The notes below the pieces were generated by a model that worked only from the letters and a program-made list of their open reading frames with translations, did not search any database and had not been told where the DNA came from. DNA of 5,663 nucleotides from an uncultured Dyadobacter sp. (GTDB lineage Bacteria; Bacteroidota; Bacteroidia; Cytophagales; Spirosomataceae), in assembly GCA_946481035.1 (NCBI GenBank), contig CAMLNK010000325.1, positions 1 through 5,663 on the forward strand, in the 5' to 3' direction. Both the position numbers and the translations under genes were made by a program. This document shows, in pieces, positions 1-5,663 of this stretch; the first letter of the stretch is position 1; each line of letters starts with the position of its first letter.

Positions 1-677
1 AAACCGAGGTTAATCAGCGGCCGGTCCATTTTCCGGCCCAGTATCGAGGTCCACGCCATTCCCGGGCGGGATGCGCACGCGCCCTGCGCGATGGACGTAC
101 CATAAATGACGATCGGCTTATCCGGCCGCACAACCAGCGGCGTAAACTCGGTGCCCTGCGGCGTCCCGATTTCCAGCCATTTAACACTATTATAGAGCGG
201 CAAATACAACCGGTATTCCCGTCCGTGCTTGTGGTAATTATCGTTCGGAGCCAGGTTTCTGAAATCGTAAGTAATCGTATCTCCAAATGCATATTTCCCC
301 GCACACCAGCGCCAGTCGCCATCGTTGCTTACCGCATAGAGGTCCACGCCACTTACGCCCGTCGCGGGCATATGCGGGAGCGCGTGCTTGCCCCCTACCG
401 CGTAACGAACCTTAATTTCAGGAGAATTCGCGCGGAACCGGATCATCAGCCCCGCCGACTGGTTGGACAGATTCCACACCACATCGCGTACCTGTTTTTC
501 TGCCCGCGCCGGTAACCTGTCATACGGATTTTTCAGCTCTTTCGGCCACGCCTGCCCCTCCACGACGGGCGAAGCGGCGGTTTGAGGATTCCACCAAACA
601 TACTGGCTATTCTGCGCCAACACCTGAATGCTCAGCAACAGGCCCAGGCACACACTTGAAATTGATCTGGAAAACAT
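1..677 (-). CDS. Secreted SGNH/GDSL-type hydrolase with GxDLY N-terminal domain (partial, C-terminus beyond window)
   Basis: This is the first 225 residues of a predicted exported esterase. Residues 1-21 form a signal peptide: a basic start, the hydrophobic stretch VCLGLLLSIQVLA, then cleavage before QNSQY. Residues about 25-180 match the beta-sandwich domain that precedes this hydrolase family (GxDLY, Pfam PF14607), and the naming motif is visible as GVDLY at 110-114. The catalytic SGNH domain (Lipase_GDSL_3 type, PF14606) begins near residue 187 with block I, IYGTSIAQGACASRPGMAW. Ser195 in GTSI is the predicted nucleophile. The remaining blocks, including the Asp/His pair, lie outside the window. 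Family members are thought to deacylate carbohydrates or other small esters in the periplasm or outside the cell; the substrate cannot be read from this part. The ATG at 677 is the only start that gives a signal peptide, and the frame closes upstream at a stop at 723-725. No Shine-Dalgarno sequence precedes it: the position it would occupy is the 3' arm of a terminator-like hairpin. Confidence 0.9.
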   Translation of the reverse strand, partial: MFSRSISSVCLGLLLSIQVLAQNSQYVWWNPQTAASPVVEGQAWPKELKNPYDRLPARAEKQVRDVVWNLSNQSAGLMIRFRANSPEIKVRYAVGGKHALPHMPATGVSGVDLYAVSNDGDWRWCAGKYAFGDTITYDFRNLAPNDNYHKHGREYRLYLPLYNSVKWLEIGTPQGTEFTPLVVRPDKPIVIYGTSIAQGACASRPGMAWTSILGRKMDRPLINLG

Positions 678-680
678 AAT

Positions 681-719
681 AAAAACGGACACCGATGTAT
701 CGCTACAAAAGTGTCCGTT
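681..719 (-). terminator. Rho-independent terminator candidate after the DUF4920 gene
   Basis: On the minus strand AACGGACAC (719-711) pairs perfectly with GTGTCCGTT (692-684), giving a 9-bp stem. A G-U pair could extend it by one. The 18-base loop holds a small CGAT/ATCG inner repeat. A run of five T (685-681) follows. The hairpin starts 27 bases after the DUF4920 stop codon, as expected for that gene's terminator. The oddity is that its T-run ends only three bases before the ATG of the next gene in the same direction, so it could also act as a leader hairpin or attenuator for the hydrolase gene. Confidence 0.7.
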
Positions 720-746
720 CGGCTATTTCTCCCGTTTTGGAAAAGA

Positions 747-1190
747 TTATTTCACGATCACGCCATCGGCAACAAACGTCAGCTCGTCTTTCGGCTCAGT
801 GATTTTCGCTATTTCCTCCTTACTCTTCCCCGCATCCTGCGCATAGTGCTTTAAATGCTCCACCGGCACCGTCGTTTTCTTCGCTTCTCCTTCAAAAACC
901 ACCGTTTTACCGGTAATGTCTTTGGGGACGAAAAACGCATAATCCTTGAAAACCACCCGCATTGTCTCACCATTATCGAGGTTCACCTTCATCCAGCAGC
1001 CCTTCACCTGGCACACCGATTCAACAGTGCCCGTCACCTTCGCCTGTATCTCGCTCTTATCGCCCATTTTCGCCGGAAGCTCCGCAGCCGCCATTGCCTT
1101 TTTATCATCGATCTGCTTCCCGAAGTTGCTTTGGGCATTGGCGAAGGTTACTATTAATGTCAGCAGCAGTATTGAAAGTAGTTTTTTCAT
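747..1190 (-). CDS. DUF4920 domain-containing secreted protein
   Basis: A complete protein of 147 residues, a normal size for this small family. Residues 1-19 are a clear signal peptide (MKKLLSILLLTLIVTFANA, cleaved before QS), so the product acts in the periplasm or at the surface. The rest matches DUF4920 (Pfam PF16267) as I remember it. Residues 45-105 contain CQVKGCWM (Cys60, Cys65, Trp66), then the FKDYAFFVPKD segment (81-91) in a beta-rich core. An HLKHYAQDAGKSKEEI segment (112-127) and ITEP follow, and the protein ends in a short strand, FVADGVIVK. The function of the family is unknown. The two cysteines and the HxxH could be a redox or metal site, which is my inference. The ATG at 1190 is the only sensible start because it opens the signal peptide. 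The gene lies 11 bases after the PIN toxin gene with no obvious promoter between them, so it is either co-transcribed or started from inside the toxin gene. A terminator candidate follows it. Confidence 0.9.
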   Translation of the reverse strand: MKKLLSILLLTLIVTFANAQSNFGKQIDDKKAMAAAELPAKMGDKSEIQAKVTGTVESVCQVKGCWMKVNLDNGETMRVVFKDYAFFVPKDITGKTVVFEGEAKKTTVPVEHLKHYAQDAGKSKEEIAKITEPKDELTFVADGVIVK

Positions 1191-1201
1191 TGTGTTAATG
1201 G

Positions 1202-1618
1202 TTAAAAGTGTGTCAGGAAATCTCTTGAATTCAAAATAGCTGTGTTTTTAAACGGATTAAGTACCAATAGATCATCATCCCCCGTGATAATGCACGCCGC
1301 GTTGCTCAATGCCGCCAATTCCAAAAACTTATTATCCTTTGGGTCACGGCACAATTCTATTTTTTCCTCTGGCTCAGGCCACATTTCAAACTGACTGTCC
1401 AAAAAATCCAAAACGTGAACCCTCTTTTCGAAGGAGACATATCTATCGAATTTGCTTCTCAGGAAAACATCGGCCAACTCTCTCTTCATTGCGTGAGTTG
1501 TGATGACTTTCCCAATGTCCATTGCTCTTGTGAGGGAAAGCCCGGTAGTGGTGCTCCCTTCAAGCAAAAATGCGCTGATTAATGTATTTGTGTCAAAAAT
1601 GAATCTGCTAATCGCCAT
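1202..1618 (-). CDS. PIN-domain ribonuclease, putative toxin of a type II toxin-antitoxin pair (COG1569/TIGR00305-like)
   Basis: A complete 138-residue single-domain PIN protein, the typical length for this toxin family. The acidic residues that bind Mg2+ or Mn2+ in PIN nucleases are all present: Asp9 in FDTNTLISAF, Glu47 in RELADVF, Asp92/Asp95 in CRDPKDNKFLELA, and Asp114-116 in ITGDDDLL. The 'DPKDNKFLELA ... ADYIITGD'-like arrangement is characteristic of the 'putative toxin-antitoxin system toxin component, PIN family' group. The enzyme should therefore be intact and would cleave RNA in the cytoplasm when not bound by its antitoxin; the target RNA is unknown. Its ATG lies inside the last codons of the antitoxin gene (11-base overlap, 1608-1618), the usual sign of translational coupling in such modules. 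The reading frame is poorer in GC than its neighbours, with long A/T stretches at the 3' end. No signal peptide is present. Confidence 0.92.
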   Translation of the reverse strand: MAISRFIFDTNTLISAFLLEGSTTTGLSLTRAMDIGKVITTHAMKRELADVFLRSKFDRYVSFEKRVHVLDFLDSQFEMWPEPEEKIELCRDPKDNKFLELAALSNAACIITGDDDLLVLNPFKNTAILNSRDFLTHF

Positions 1619-1835
1619 TCAAAAGACTTTCAAGTTTATCGTGTGTGAGTCCATTCTGCCGGGCTTCCTCCCGCACACCATCCAGAAGTTGAAAAAAGTT
1701 TTCCCGTTCTGCCTGACGTATTTTCTCAAAGATCTGGTTTTCAAGATCTTTTTCAAGTCTTTCCCTAAACTGCCTGGGCGCATTGCGCCATGCTCGAGCC
1801 AACTCGTCATTTACTTCCAAAACAATCCGTTCCAT
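1608..1835 (-). CDS. Probable antitoxin of the PIN toxin-antitoxin pair
   Basis: A small acidic and basic, mostly helical protein of 75 residues encoded directly upstream of the PIN toxin and overlapping it by 11 bases; order and overlap are those of a type II module. It begins with a short beta strand, MERIVLEVND, followed by helical segments (about 11-33, 34-60) and a C-terminal NGLTHDKLESLLNGD. From memory, the strand-then-helix start and the 'GLT..LE.LLN' ending resemble small antitoxin-like proteins found beside PIN or RelE toxins in Bacteroidota and cyanobacteria. I cannot assign a named family. The N-terminal strand could pair in a dimer to contact DNA, and the C-terminal helix could cover the toxin; both roles are inferred. 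The ATG at 1835 is the only usable start, because the frame closes at a TAA at 1857-1859. The good Shine-Dalgarno-like AGGAGGT at 1874-1868 is 32 bases away, too far to serve it. Confidence 0.82.
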   Translation of the reverse strand: MERIVLEVNDELARAWRNAPRQFRERLEKDLENQIFEKIRQAERENFFQLLDGVREEARQNGLTHDKLESLLNGD

Positions 1836-1853
1836 ATCGATAAGCGAATGATC

Positions 1854-1867
1854 AACTTAAAGTTAAC
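1854..1867. promoter_or_regulatory. Possible operator: small palindromes over the -7 element of the toxin-antitoxin promoter
   Basis: AACTT-A-AAGTT (1854-1864) is an inverted repeat with a single central base, and GTTAAC (1862-1867) is a perfect six-base palindrome overlapping it. They lie across the putative -7 element ahead of the antitoxin gene, where an autoregulating antitoxin would bind. The repeats are short and A/T-rich and could be chance. Confidence 0.25.
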
Positions 1868-1888
1868 ACCTCCTGCAATACAATCAAA
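1858..1888 (-). promoter_or_regulatory. Candidate Bacteroidota-type promoter of the toxin-antitoxin operon
   Basis: On the minus strand TTTG (1888-1885) is followed after 19 bases by TAACTTTA (1865-1858). This matches the Bacteroidota sigma consensus (-33 TTTG, -7 TAnnTTTG) in all but the last base and with normal spacing. Transcription would start near 1850-1853, leaving an untranslated leader of about 15-18 bases before the antitoxin ATG at 1835. The promoter sits wholly in the 59-base gap between the giant gene's stop codon and the antitoxin gene. Confidence 0.55.
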
Positions 1889-1894
1889 ACCACC

Positions 1895-4800
1895 CTATTC
1901 CAACACCTCCACCCAACCCTTGCAATGATTACCCTGCGGCGTGTCGACGACGTAGAGGTAGGTACCGTTGGCAATGCCTTTCCCCCAATTATTTTTATAA
2001 TCCACTGATTTAAAGATGGATTTCCCCCACCGATTGAAAACTTCCAGCGAGGATGAAGCGACGGGCACGATAAAAAAATCGTTCTTCCCGTCGCCATTCG
2101 GGGTGATGACGTTGCTTAATGTAAATGCAGGCTCGGCGCTGATTTTTTTAGTAGCCGTTAGCGAGCAGCCGGCCGCATTATAGGCAGTTAGCGTGATGGT
2201 ATATTCCCCAGGAACCTCGTAAATGTAATTCTTCACCTCCGGGCCGGTCATAGGGTTACCGGTGCCCATGTTCCATTCGTAGCGCTGTGCCTTACCGGTT
2301 TTATTGGTTAATGAATAGGTAAATGGCTCATTACAAGCCCCGCCAGACTGCACAACGTCGAAATCAGGCGCGTAGGACTGGTCGACTTTCACCGTAATCT
2401 CGCGGACGGGGCGACAGCCGTCCTCGTACAATCCTTCGATAATATAGGTTGTCGTCTGTGTCGGCTTCACAGTCACCGATTTCCCGATTGTTTCTTGCAG
2501 GCCGGTTGTCGCGTGCCATTTGTATTGCGGAGCACTTCCCGAGACGGTCAGCGTTACGGTCGCGCCCTGGCATACCTCCGTGTCGGGCATATCCACGAAG
2601 TCCGTCTTTTTCTCAACGGCTAATTTTACCTTTTCAGTTACTTTGCAGCCTGCCGTATTACTGATTTCAACCGAATATTCCATTGTTTCCTTCACCGTCG
2701 CTACGGGCGTGGCAATGTTGGCATTATCCAGCCCGGCGACGGGCGACCATTTGTATTGCGTACCGCCGCTGGCGCTCAGTTTCACGGCACTGTTTTCGCA
2801 AACCGTCGTGTCTCCCGTTACTTTCGTGGCCAAAGTTTCGACAATAACCTTCTTTTGCGCCACATCCATTCGCTTGCAGCTCAGCCGGTTGTAGGCAGTG
2901 AGCGTTACGGTATATTCGCCCGGCTTGGTAAATTCATATTCCGATTGCCCCTCATCCCTGGAAATCGTATTCCCATTCACCTCCCAGATATAATCGACTC
3001 CGCCTTCGCTCGTATTTACGAACGTGAGTTCCAGCGGCGCACACCCGCGCAGTACGTCTTTGGTTTGCCCCCGATAAACATCGAAATCCGCCTTTAACCG
3101 ATCAATATCAATCTTGAATGCTGCATTGTTACAGTTATCGCTATTATTTGTTTCCGACCAGGCTTGTGGTGTTGTAGGAAAATGGCTGCCTCCGCAGGCG
3201 CAGGTGGCGTGGTAAATCATCCCGTTTTTATCAAACCGGCTGGTTCCGCCATCCACGTGATCGCCTTGCAGGCGCGGGTCACGCGCGAGGCTTCCAAAAA
3301 AGGTCGCGTACAGCAACGATTTTGCACCCTGTTCCAGAATGGCAATGTAAAAGTTATTTCCGTTTGTCGTCGGTTGAATGGCGTCGTCGGTGACGGGCAT
3401 GCCGGTGGTACTGCTGGCCTCATTGTTATTGGTGCTGCTATTGACACTTCCCCCCCAACCGGCGAGGTAAATGTTCCCGCATTCGCTCACCAGAAATGCC
3501 GTTGGCGAAATGTCCGGCGTACCACGGCCGGAACCGATAATGGTTGAGAACAGGGTTTGGGTCAATGAAGCATTCAATGCGTGGATGAACTGCCCGCTTT
3601 TTGCATTCTGGTACACACCCTGGCTGACCGGATAACTGCCCATCGTAAGGCCGTAAACATACACCTGGTTACCCTGATCGATGTCCAGCAGATAAGCGCC
3701 ATCCTCTTTATCAGTCCCAATATAGGTCAATGCCGATAGTTGATCGTTCACAAAACGTGCCACGAAGCCGTCCTCCGTTCCTTTCAATGCGGATTGATAA
3801 ACCCCAGTCTTGGTCTGCAAATTGCCGCTTTGGGATATCCCTGCCACGTATACTTCGCCATTGAGGGCTACTTTCAGGGAATATGCCGCGTCCCATTTGT
3901 CGCCGCCCAGGTAGGTCGACCACAGCAGCTGGTCCAGCCCGGCAGACAATTTCAATACCACACCGTCCTGGCCGCCGGCAAGCTTATTTTGTGCAGGATT
4001 TTTCAGCGGAAAATTAGCTGAATTGGTGGACGATACCACATACACCTGGTCGTTTTTATCTACCCCTATTTCACCCCGAAAACTGTCCCCGTAATTCCGG
4101 ATCGTCACATTCTCGGTCATACTCACGCCGTCGTTGCCGCTACCGCCTGCAAAAGTAGAACCCGTAAGCTGGTTGCCCGCGGCATTGAGTTTGGAAACAA
4201 ATAGATCGCTTCCATTCGTCATCCCAATTCCCGAAATCGGCTCTACGCCCGTTCCGCCGCCAAAAACGCGCTGAAAAGCATTACTTCCGGTTGGAAAATT
4301 TTTGGAGGAAGTCGTCCCCAGAATCAAAAGCTCTTTACGGCTATTCACGATCAGGCTCGCGGGAACGTCGCCGTCATTACCTCCCAGAAAAGTCGCATAG
4401 AGCAGTTCAGAACCGTCGGGATTGAATTTCATAACCGATACATCGACCAACCCACCAAATTTAACCTGAAAAGCCCCGGCTGTCGCGGGGAAATTGGTAC
4501 CGAACACCGTGCCGCCGGAGTAGAGGTTACCCTCATCGTCATACGTCGCGGTATGGCCCCAGTTGTCGGCGACCGAGCCCGAGTAGGTCGAAAAAATCAG
4601 TTCCGGGTCGATCGTGAGGGGTAATGCTTTATTATAGCTTGCCGAGAGTTCAAAACGCGCGGTATTGTCGGCAGACAGGCGAAATGCGGAGGGTATCTCC
4701 ATAAAACGGGCATTACCAAGCGACTGGAACGAATAGGGCTGCGCTTCCTTGATCTCCCCTACCGAGGTCCCGATCACAATCTGCCCCGATTCATTCAGAG

Positions 4801-5356
4801 ACACCTTGTCCGCTCCTTTATATTGAAAACTAATCTGCGAAGCATCCGCGCCGGGCTTGACGATAAATTCGTATTTCAGCTTGGCCTGGTTAAGGTAAAT
4901 GCGCAGGTCGATGTCTGGGTAAATGTTTTCATAAATAACTTCCTCAAAACCCTTTGCACCGCTTGCCCATGCATTGGCATCATTTCCCAGAAAGTAATTA
5001 TAATGCCCCTTTCCTTCCTTCAATGGCTTATATCGCACATTCGGAGACGCATTCAGGAACGACACTTCCACCCCGTGGGCGCGCAAGCCCGGCGCGCTTA
5101 TATCCTCCCTCGCACCCGACGCGTGGTTATGCCCCTTCGCGTGCATGGCGGAGACTTTCGCGCCATCATACAATACGTAAAGCAGTGAATGCGATTTCAA
5201 AAACAGGAAACCGCCGGGAATTGCGGCGCGGAAACGGATCTCTTTGTCCCATTGCCCCTTGTTTTCGATAAAATAGGCCGAAGCAGCCCGGGAATGGTCG
5301 GCTGTGCGGACGATGATCAGAAACGATATGAAGAGAAATCGTAGAGTTTTCTGCAT
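1895..5356 (-). CDS. Giant secreted protein: DUF7948-like domain, SBBP propeller repeats, PKD/Ig-like domains, T9SS type B sorting domain
   Basis: A complete 1153-residue exported protein. Residues 1-27 serve as a signal peptide (basic MQKTLR, hydrophobic FLFISFLIIV, a polar RTADHSR stretch, cleavage near AASA). Residues about 28-252 begin YFIENKGQW and match the N-terminal DUF7948-type domain that precedes SBBP repeats. Residues 255-735 hold seven repeats of 60-80 residues, each with a TYLGG-like strand and a NFPxTxxAFQ-like turn, probably a seven-bladed beta-propeller. Next come a PKD domain (757-840, with WEVNG and PGEYTVTLTAYN), two Ig-like domains (841-914, 915-991), and a second PKD domain (997-1074, PGEYTITLTAYN). 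Residues 1078-1153 are the gliding-motility-type C-terminal domain (TIGR04131/CHU_C, PF13585): ITPNGDGKNDFF, LEVFNRWG, NNWGKGIANGTYLYVV and a final KGWVEVLE. That domain directs export through the type IX system and cell-surface attachment. Family knowledge suggests an adhesin or surface-structure role; the ligand is unknown. The start is fixed by the signal peptide. The gene follows the ABC ATPase gene by 21 bases, and no terminator is seen after it. Confidence 0.93.
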   Translation of the reverse strand: MQKTLRFLFISFLIIVRTADHSRAASAYFIENKGQWDKEIRFRAAIPGGFLFLKSHSLLYVLYDGAKVSAMHAKGHNHASGAREDISAPGLRAHGVEVSFLNASPNVRYKPLKEGKGHYNYFLGNDANAWASGAKGFEEVIYENIYPDIDLRIYLNQAKLKYEFIVKPGADASQISFQYKGADKVSLNESGQIVIGTSVGEIKEAQPYSFQSLGNARFMEIPSAFRLSADNTARFELSASYNKALPLTIDPELIFSTYSGSVADNWGHTATYDDEGNLYSGGTVFGTNFPATAGAFQVKFGGLVDVSVMKFNPDGSELLYATFLGGNDGDVPASLIVNSRKELLILGTTSSKNFPTGSNAFQRVFGGGTGVEPISGIGMTNGSDLFVSKLNAAGNQLTGSTFAGGSGNDGVSMTENVTIRNYGDSFRGEIGVDKNDQVYVVSSTNSANFPLKNPAQNKLAGGQDGVVLKLSAGLDQLLWSTYLGGDKWDAAYSLKVALNGEVYVAGISQSGNLQTKTGVYQSALKGTEDGFVARFVNDQLSALTYIGTDKEDGAYLLDIDQGNQVYVYGLTMGSYPVSQGVYQNAKSGQFIHALNASLTQTLFSTIIGSGRGTPDISPTAFLVSECGNIYLAGWGGSVNSSTNNNEASSTTGMPVTDDAIQPTTNGNNFYIAILEQGAKSLLYATFFGSLARDPRLQGDHVDGGTSRFDKNGMIYHATCACGGSHFPTTPQAWSETNNSDNCNNAAFKIDIDRLKADFDVYRGQTKDVLRGCAPLELTFVNTSEGGVDYIWEVNGNTISRDEGQSEYEFTKPGEYTVTLTAYNRLSCKRMDVAQKKVIVETLATKVTGDTTVCENSAVKLSASGGTQYKWSPVAGLDNANIATPVATVKETMEYSVEISNTAGCKVTEKVKLAVEKKTDFVDMPDTEVCQGATVTLTVSGSAPQYKWHATTGLQETIGKSVTVKPTQTTTYIIEGLYEDGCRPVREITVKVDQSYAPDFDVVQSGGACNEPFTYSLTNKTGKAQRYEWNMGTGNPMTGPEVKNYIYEVPGEYTITLTAYNAAGCSLTATKKISAEPAFTLSNVITPNGDGKNDFFIVPVASSSLEVFNRWGKSIFKSVDYKNNWGKGIANGTYLYVVDTPQGNHCKGWVEVLE
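3152..4594 (-). repeat. Seven SBBP-like protein repeats (predicted beta-propeller) inside the giant gene
   Basis: The coded protein repeats a pattern of a TYLGG-like strand, then a Gly-Asn-x-Tyr strand, then a NFP turn ending in AFQ. The strand motifs fall at residues 256 (FSTYSGS), 320 (YATFLGG), 399 (GSTFAGG), 479 (WSTYLGG), 542 (ALTYIGT), 603 (FSTIIGS) and 682 (LYATFFG). The matching turns are at 288 (NFPATAGAFQ), 353 (NFPTGSNAFQ), 448 (NFPLKNPAQN), 513 (LQTKTGVYQS), 575 (YPVSQGVYQN), 653 (MPVTDDAIQP) and 725 (HFPTTPQAWS). Early copies keep the consensus best and copies four to six have drifted. The similarity is at protein level; I saw no long identical DNA repeats. Confidence 0.75.
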
Positions 5357-5377
5357 AGTCCGCGCGACAAGTTTTTC

Positions 5378-5663
5378 CTATTTGAACGCAGAAACCGAAA
5401 TGATATTTTCACAAAAATCGTATTCCTGCTGCACATTTGAGCCCAGTAAAACCAACTGGTTCTGCGTATTAGCCATTACTTGATCCAGGTACCAATTGAT
5501 GCCCTGCACATCCAGATTTGTCGTTGGCTCATCGAGAAAAACCACTGGCACATCCGAAAGGAACGCCAGTCCGAGCTTCACACGCTGTTTCATCCCCGAC
5601 GAAAAATGGCGGATAATTTTCCCGCTGGCGTGCGGAAGTTGTATAAAATCTTCAAAATCCTTC
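5378..5663 (-). CDS. ABC transporter ATP-binding protein (partial, C-terminal 94 residues)
   Basis: The frame is open from the window edge, so the Walker A part lies outside. In visible numbering, the ABC signature is HFSSGMKQRVKL (19-30, a variant of LSGGQ). Walker B is VVFLDEP (40-46) with catalytic Glu45, and the D-loop is TNLD (48-51). These identify the helical and catalytic half of an ABC ATPase that would bind a membrane partner on the cytoplasmic side. Where the H-loop histidine is expected, about 31 residues after Glu45, the sequence reads LLGSNVQQEYDFCENI, with Ser75/Asn76 instead of SH or TH. The protein ends shortly after, at SAFK, without any extra regulatory domain, so it resembles short CcmA-like or simple export ATPases. 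The substrate cannot be inferred. An internal ATG at 5593 lies within the signature motif and is not the start. The T9SS-targeted gene begins 21 bases downstream and may share the transcript. Confidence 0.92.
   Translation of the reverse strand, partial: KDFEDFIQLPHASGKIIRHFSSGMKQRVKLGLAFLSDVPVVFLDEPTTNLDVQGINWYLDQVMANTQNQLVLLGSNVQQEYDFCENIISVSAFK

Noticed and set aside
225..515. Plus-strand open frame of 96 codons opposite the SGNH hydrolase
   Set aside because: The opposite strand carries an uninterrupted frame with a signal peptide, GVDLY and GTSI motifs; the plus-strand product looks random.
628..846. Plus-strand open frame covering the terminator region and the DUF4920 3' end
   Set aside because: It crosses a terminator-like inverted repeat and the DUF4920 coding region and has no family-like features.
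1225..1262. A promoter for DUF4920 inside the toxin gene, based on TATTTTG on the minus strand
   Set aside because: The -7 box is one base short of TAnnTTTG, and only a weak TTA lies at the right distance upstream, so I do not call it.
1811..1874. A 14-codon leader peptide starting at TTG (1855-1853) after the AGGAGGT
   Set aside because: The spacing from the AGGAGGT is about 12 bases, the start is a rare TTG, the peptide has no regulatory codon run, and the AGGAGGT is better placed inside a promoter spacer.
1500..1928. Plus-strand open frame of 142 codons opposite the toxin-antitoxin genes
   Set aside because: Its translation has no recognisable domain, and it lies antisense to two overlapping genes with clear family motifs and operon structure, so it is a shadow frame.
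3152..4594. Tandem DNA repeats or a CRISPR-like array in the giant gene
   Set aside because: The periodicity is only in the protein pattern and is degenerate; spacing varies between 60 and 80 codons and the DNA copies are not alike.
5378..5593. A complete 71-residue protein starting at the ATG at 5593
   Set aside because: This ATG encodes the Met within the ABC signature SSGMKQR, and the frame stays open to the window edge with matching family sequence, so the gene is a partial longer one.

Overview
The window looks like chromosome of a Bacteroidota bacterium, most likely of the Cytophagales (a Dyadobacter- or Spirosoma-like genome is a guess). The reasons are a giant secreted protein ending in a type B type IX secretion (T9SS) sorting domain, a DUF4920 protein, a GxDLY/SGNH hydrolase, a Bacteroidota-type TTTG/TAnnTTTG promoter candidate, and start codons without a Shine-Dalgarno sequence. 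All six supported genes lie on the minus strand, so the genetic order runs from high to low coordinates. No RNA gene, insertion sequence, CRISPR array or origin was seen, and no stretch longer than about 70 bases lacks a gene outside the small terminator gap.

Layout in transcription order: (1) the C-terminal 94 residues of an ABC-type ATPase (5663-5378), cut by the window edge. (2) After 21 bases, a 1153-residue secreted adhesin-like protein (5356-1895). It has a signal peptide, a DUF7948-like N-terminal domain, seven SBBP-like propeller repeats, a PKD domain, two Ig-like domains, a second PKD domain, and the T9SS type B C-terminal domain. (3) A two-gene toxin-antitoxin module: a 75-residue antitoxin (1835-1608) overlapping by 11 bases a 138-residue PIN-domain toxin of the COG1569 type (1618-1202). 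(4) After 11 bases, a secreted DUF4920 protein (1190-747). (5) A rho-independent terminator candidate (719-681). (6) Directly against it, the start of a secreted GxDLY/SGNH hydrolase (677-1), cut by the other window edge.

The genes do not form one pathway. Three encode exported proteins: the T9SS cargo protein, DUF4920, and the SGNH esterase. The toxin-antitoxin pair sits among them and is clearly poorer in GC: about 43% by hand count over 1201-1860, against roughly 52-57% in sampled flanking segments. It has its own promoter candidate just after the stop codon of the giant gene, and it reads like an acquired cassette. The most useful points for a second look are this cassette and its promoter geometry, the terminator that touches the hydrolase start codon, and the missing H-loop histidine in the ABC ATPase. 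I found no convincing evidence for an entirely new system.
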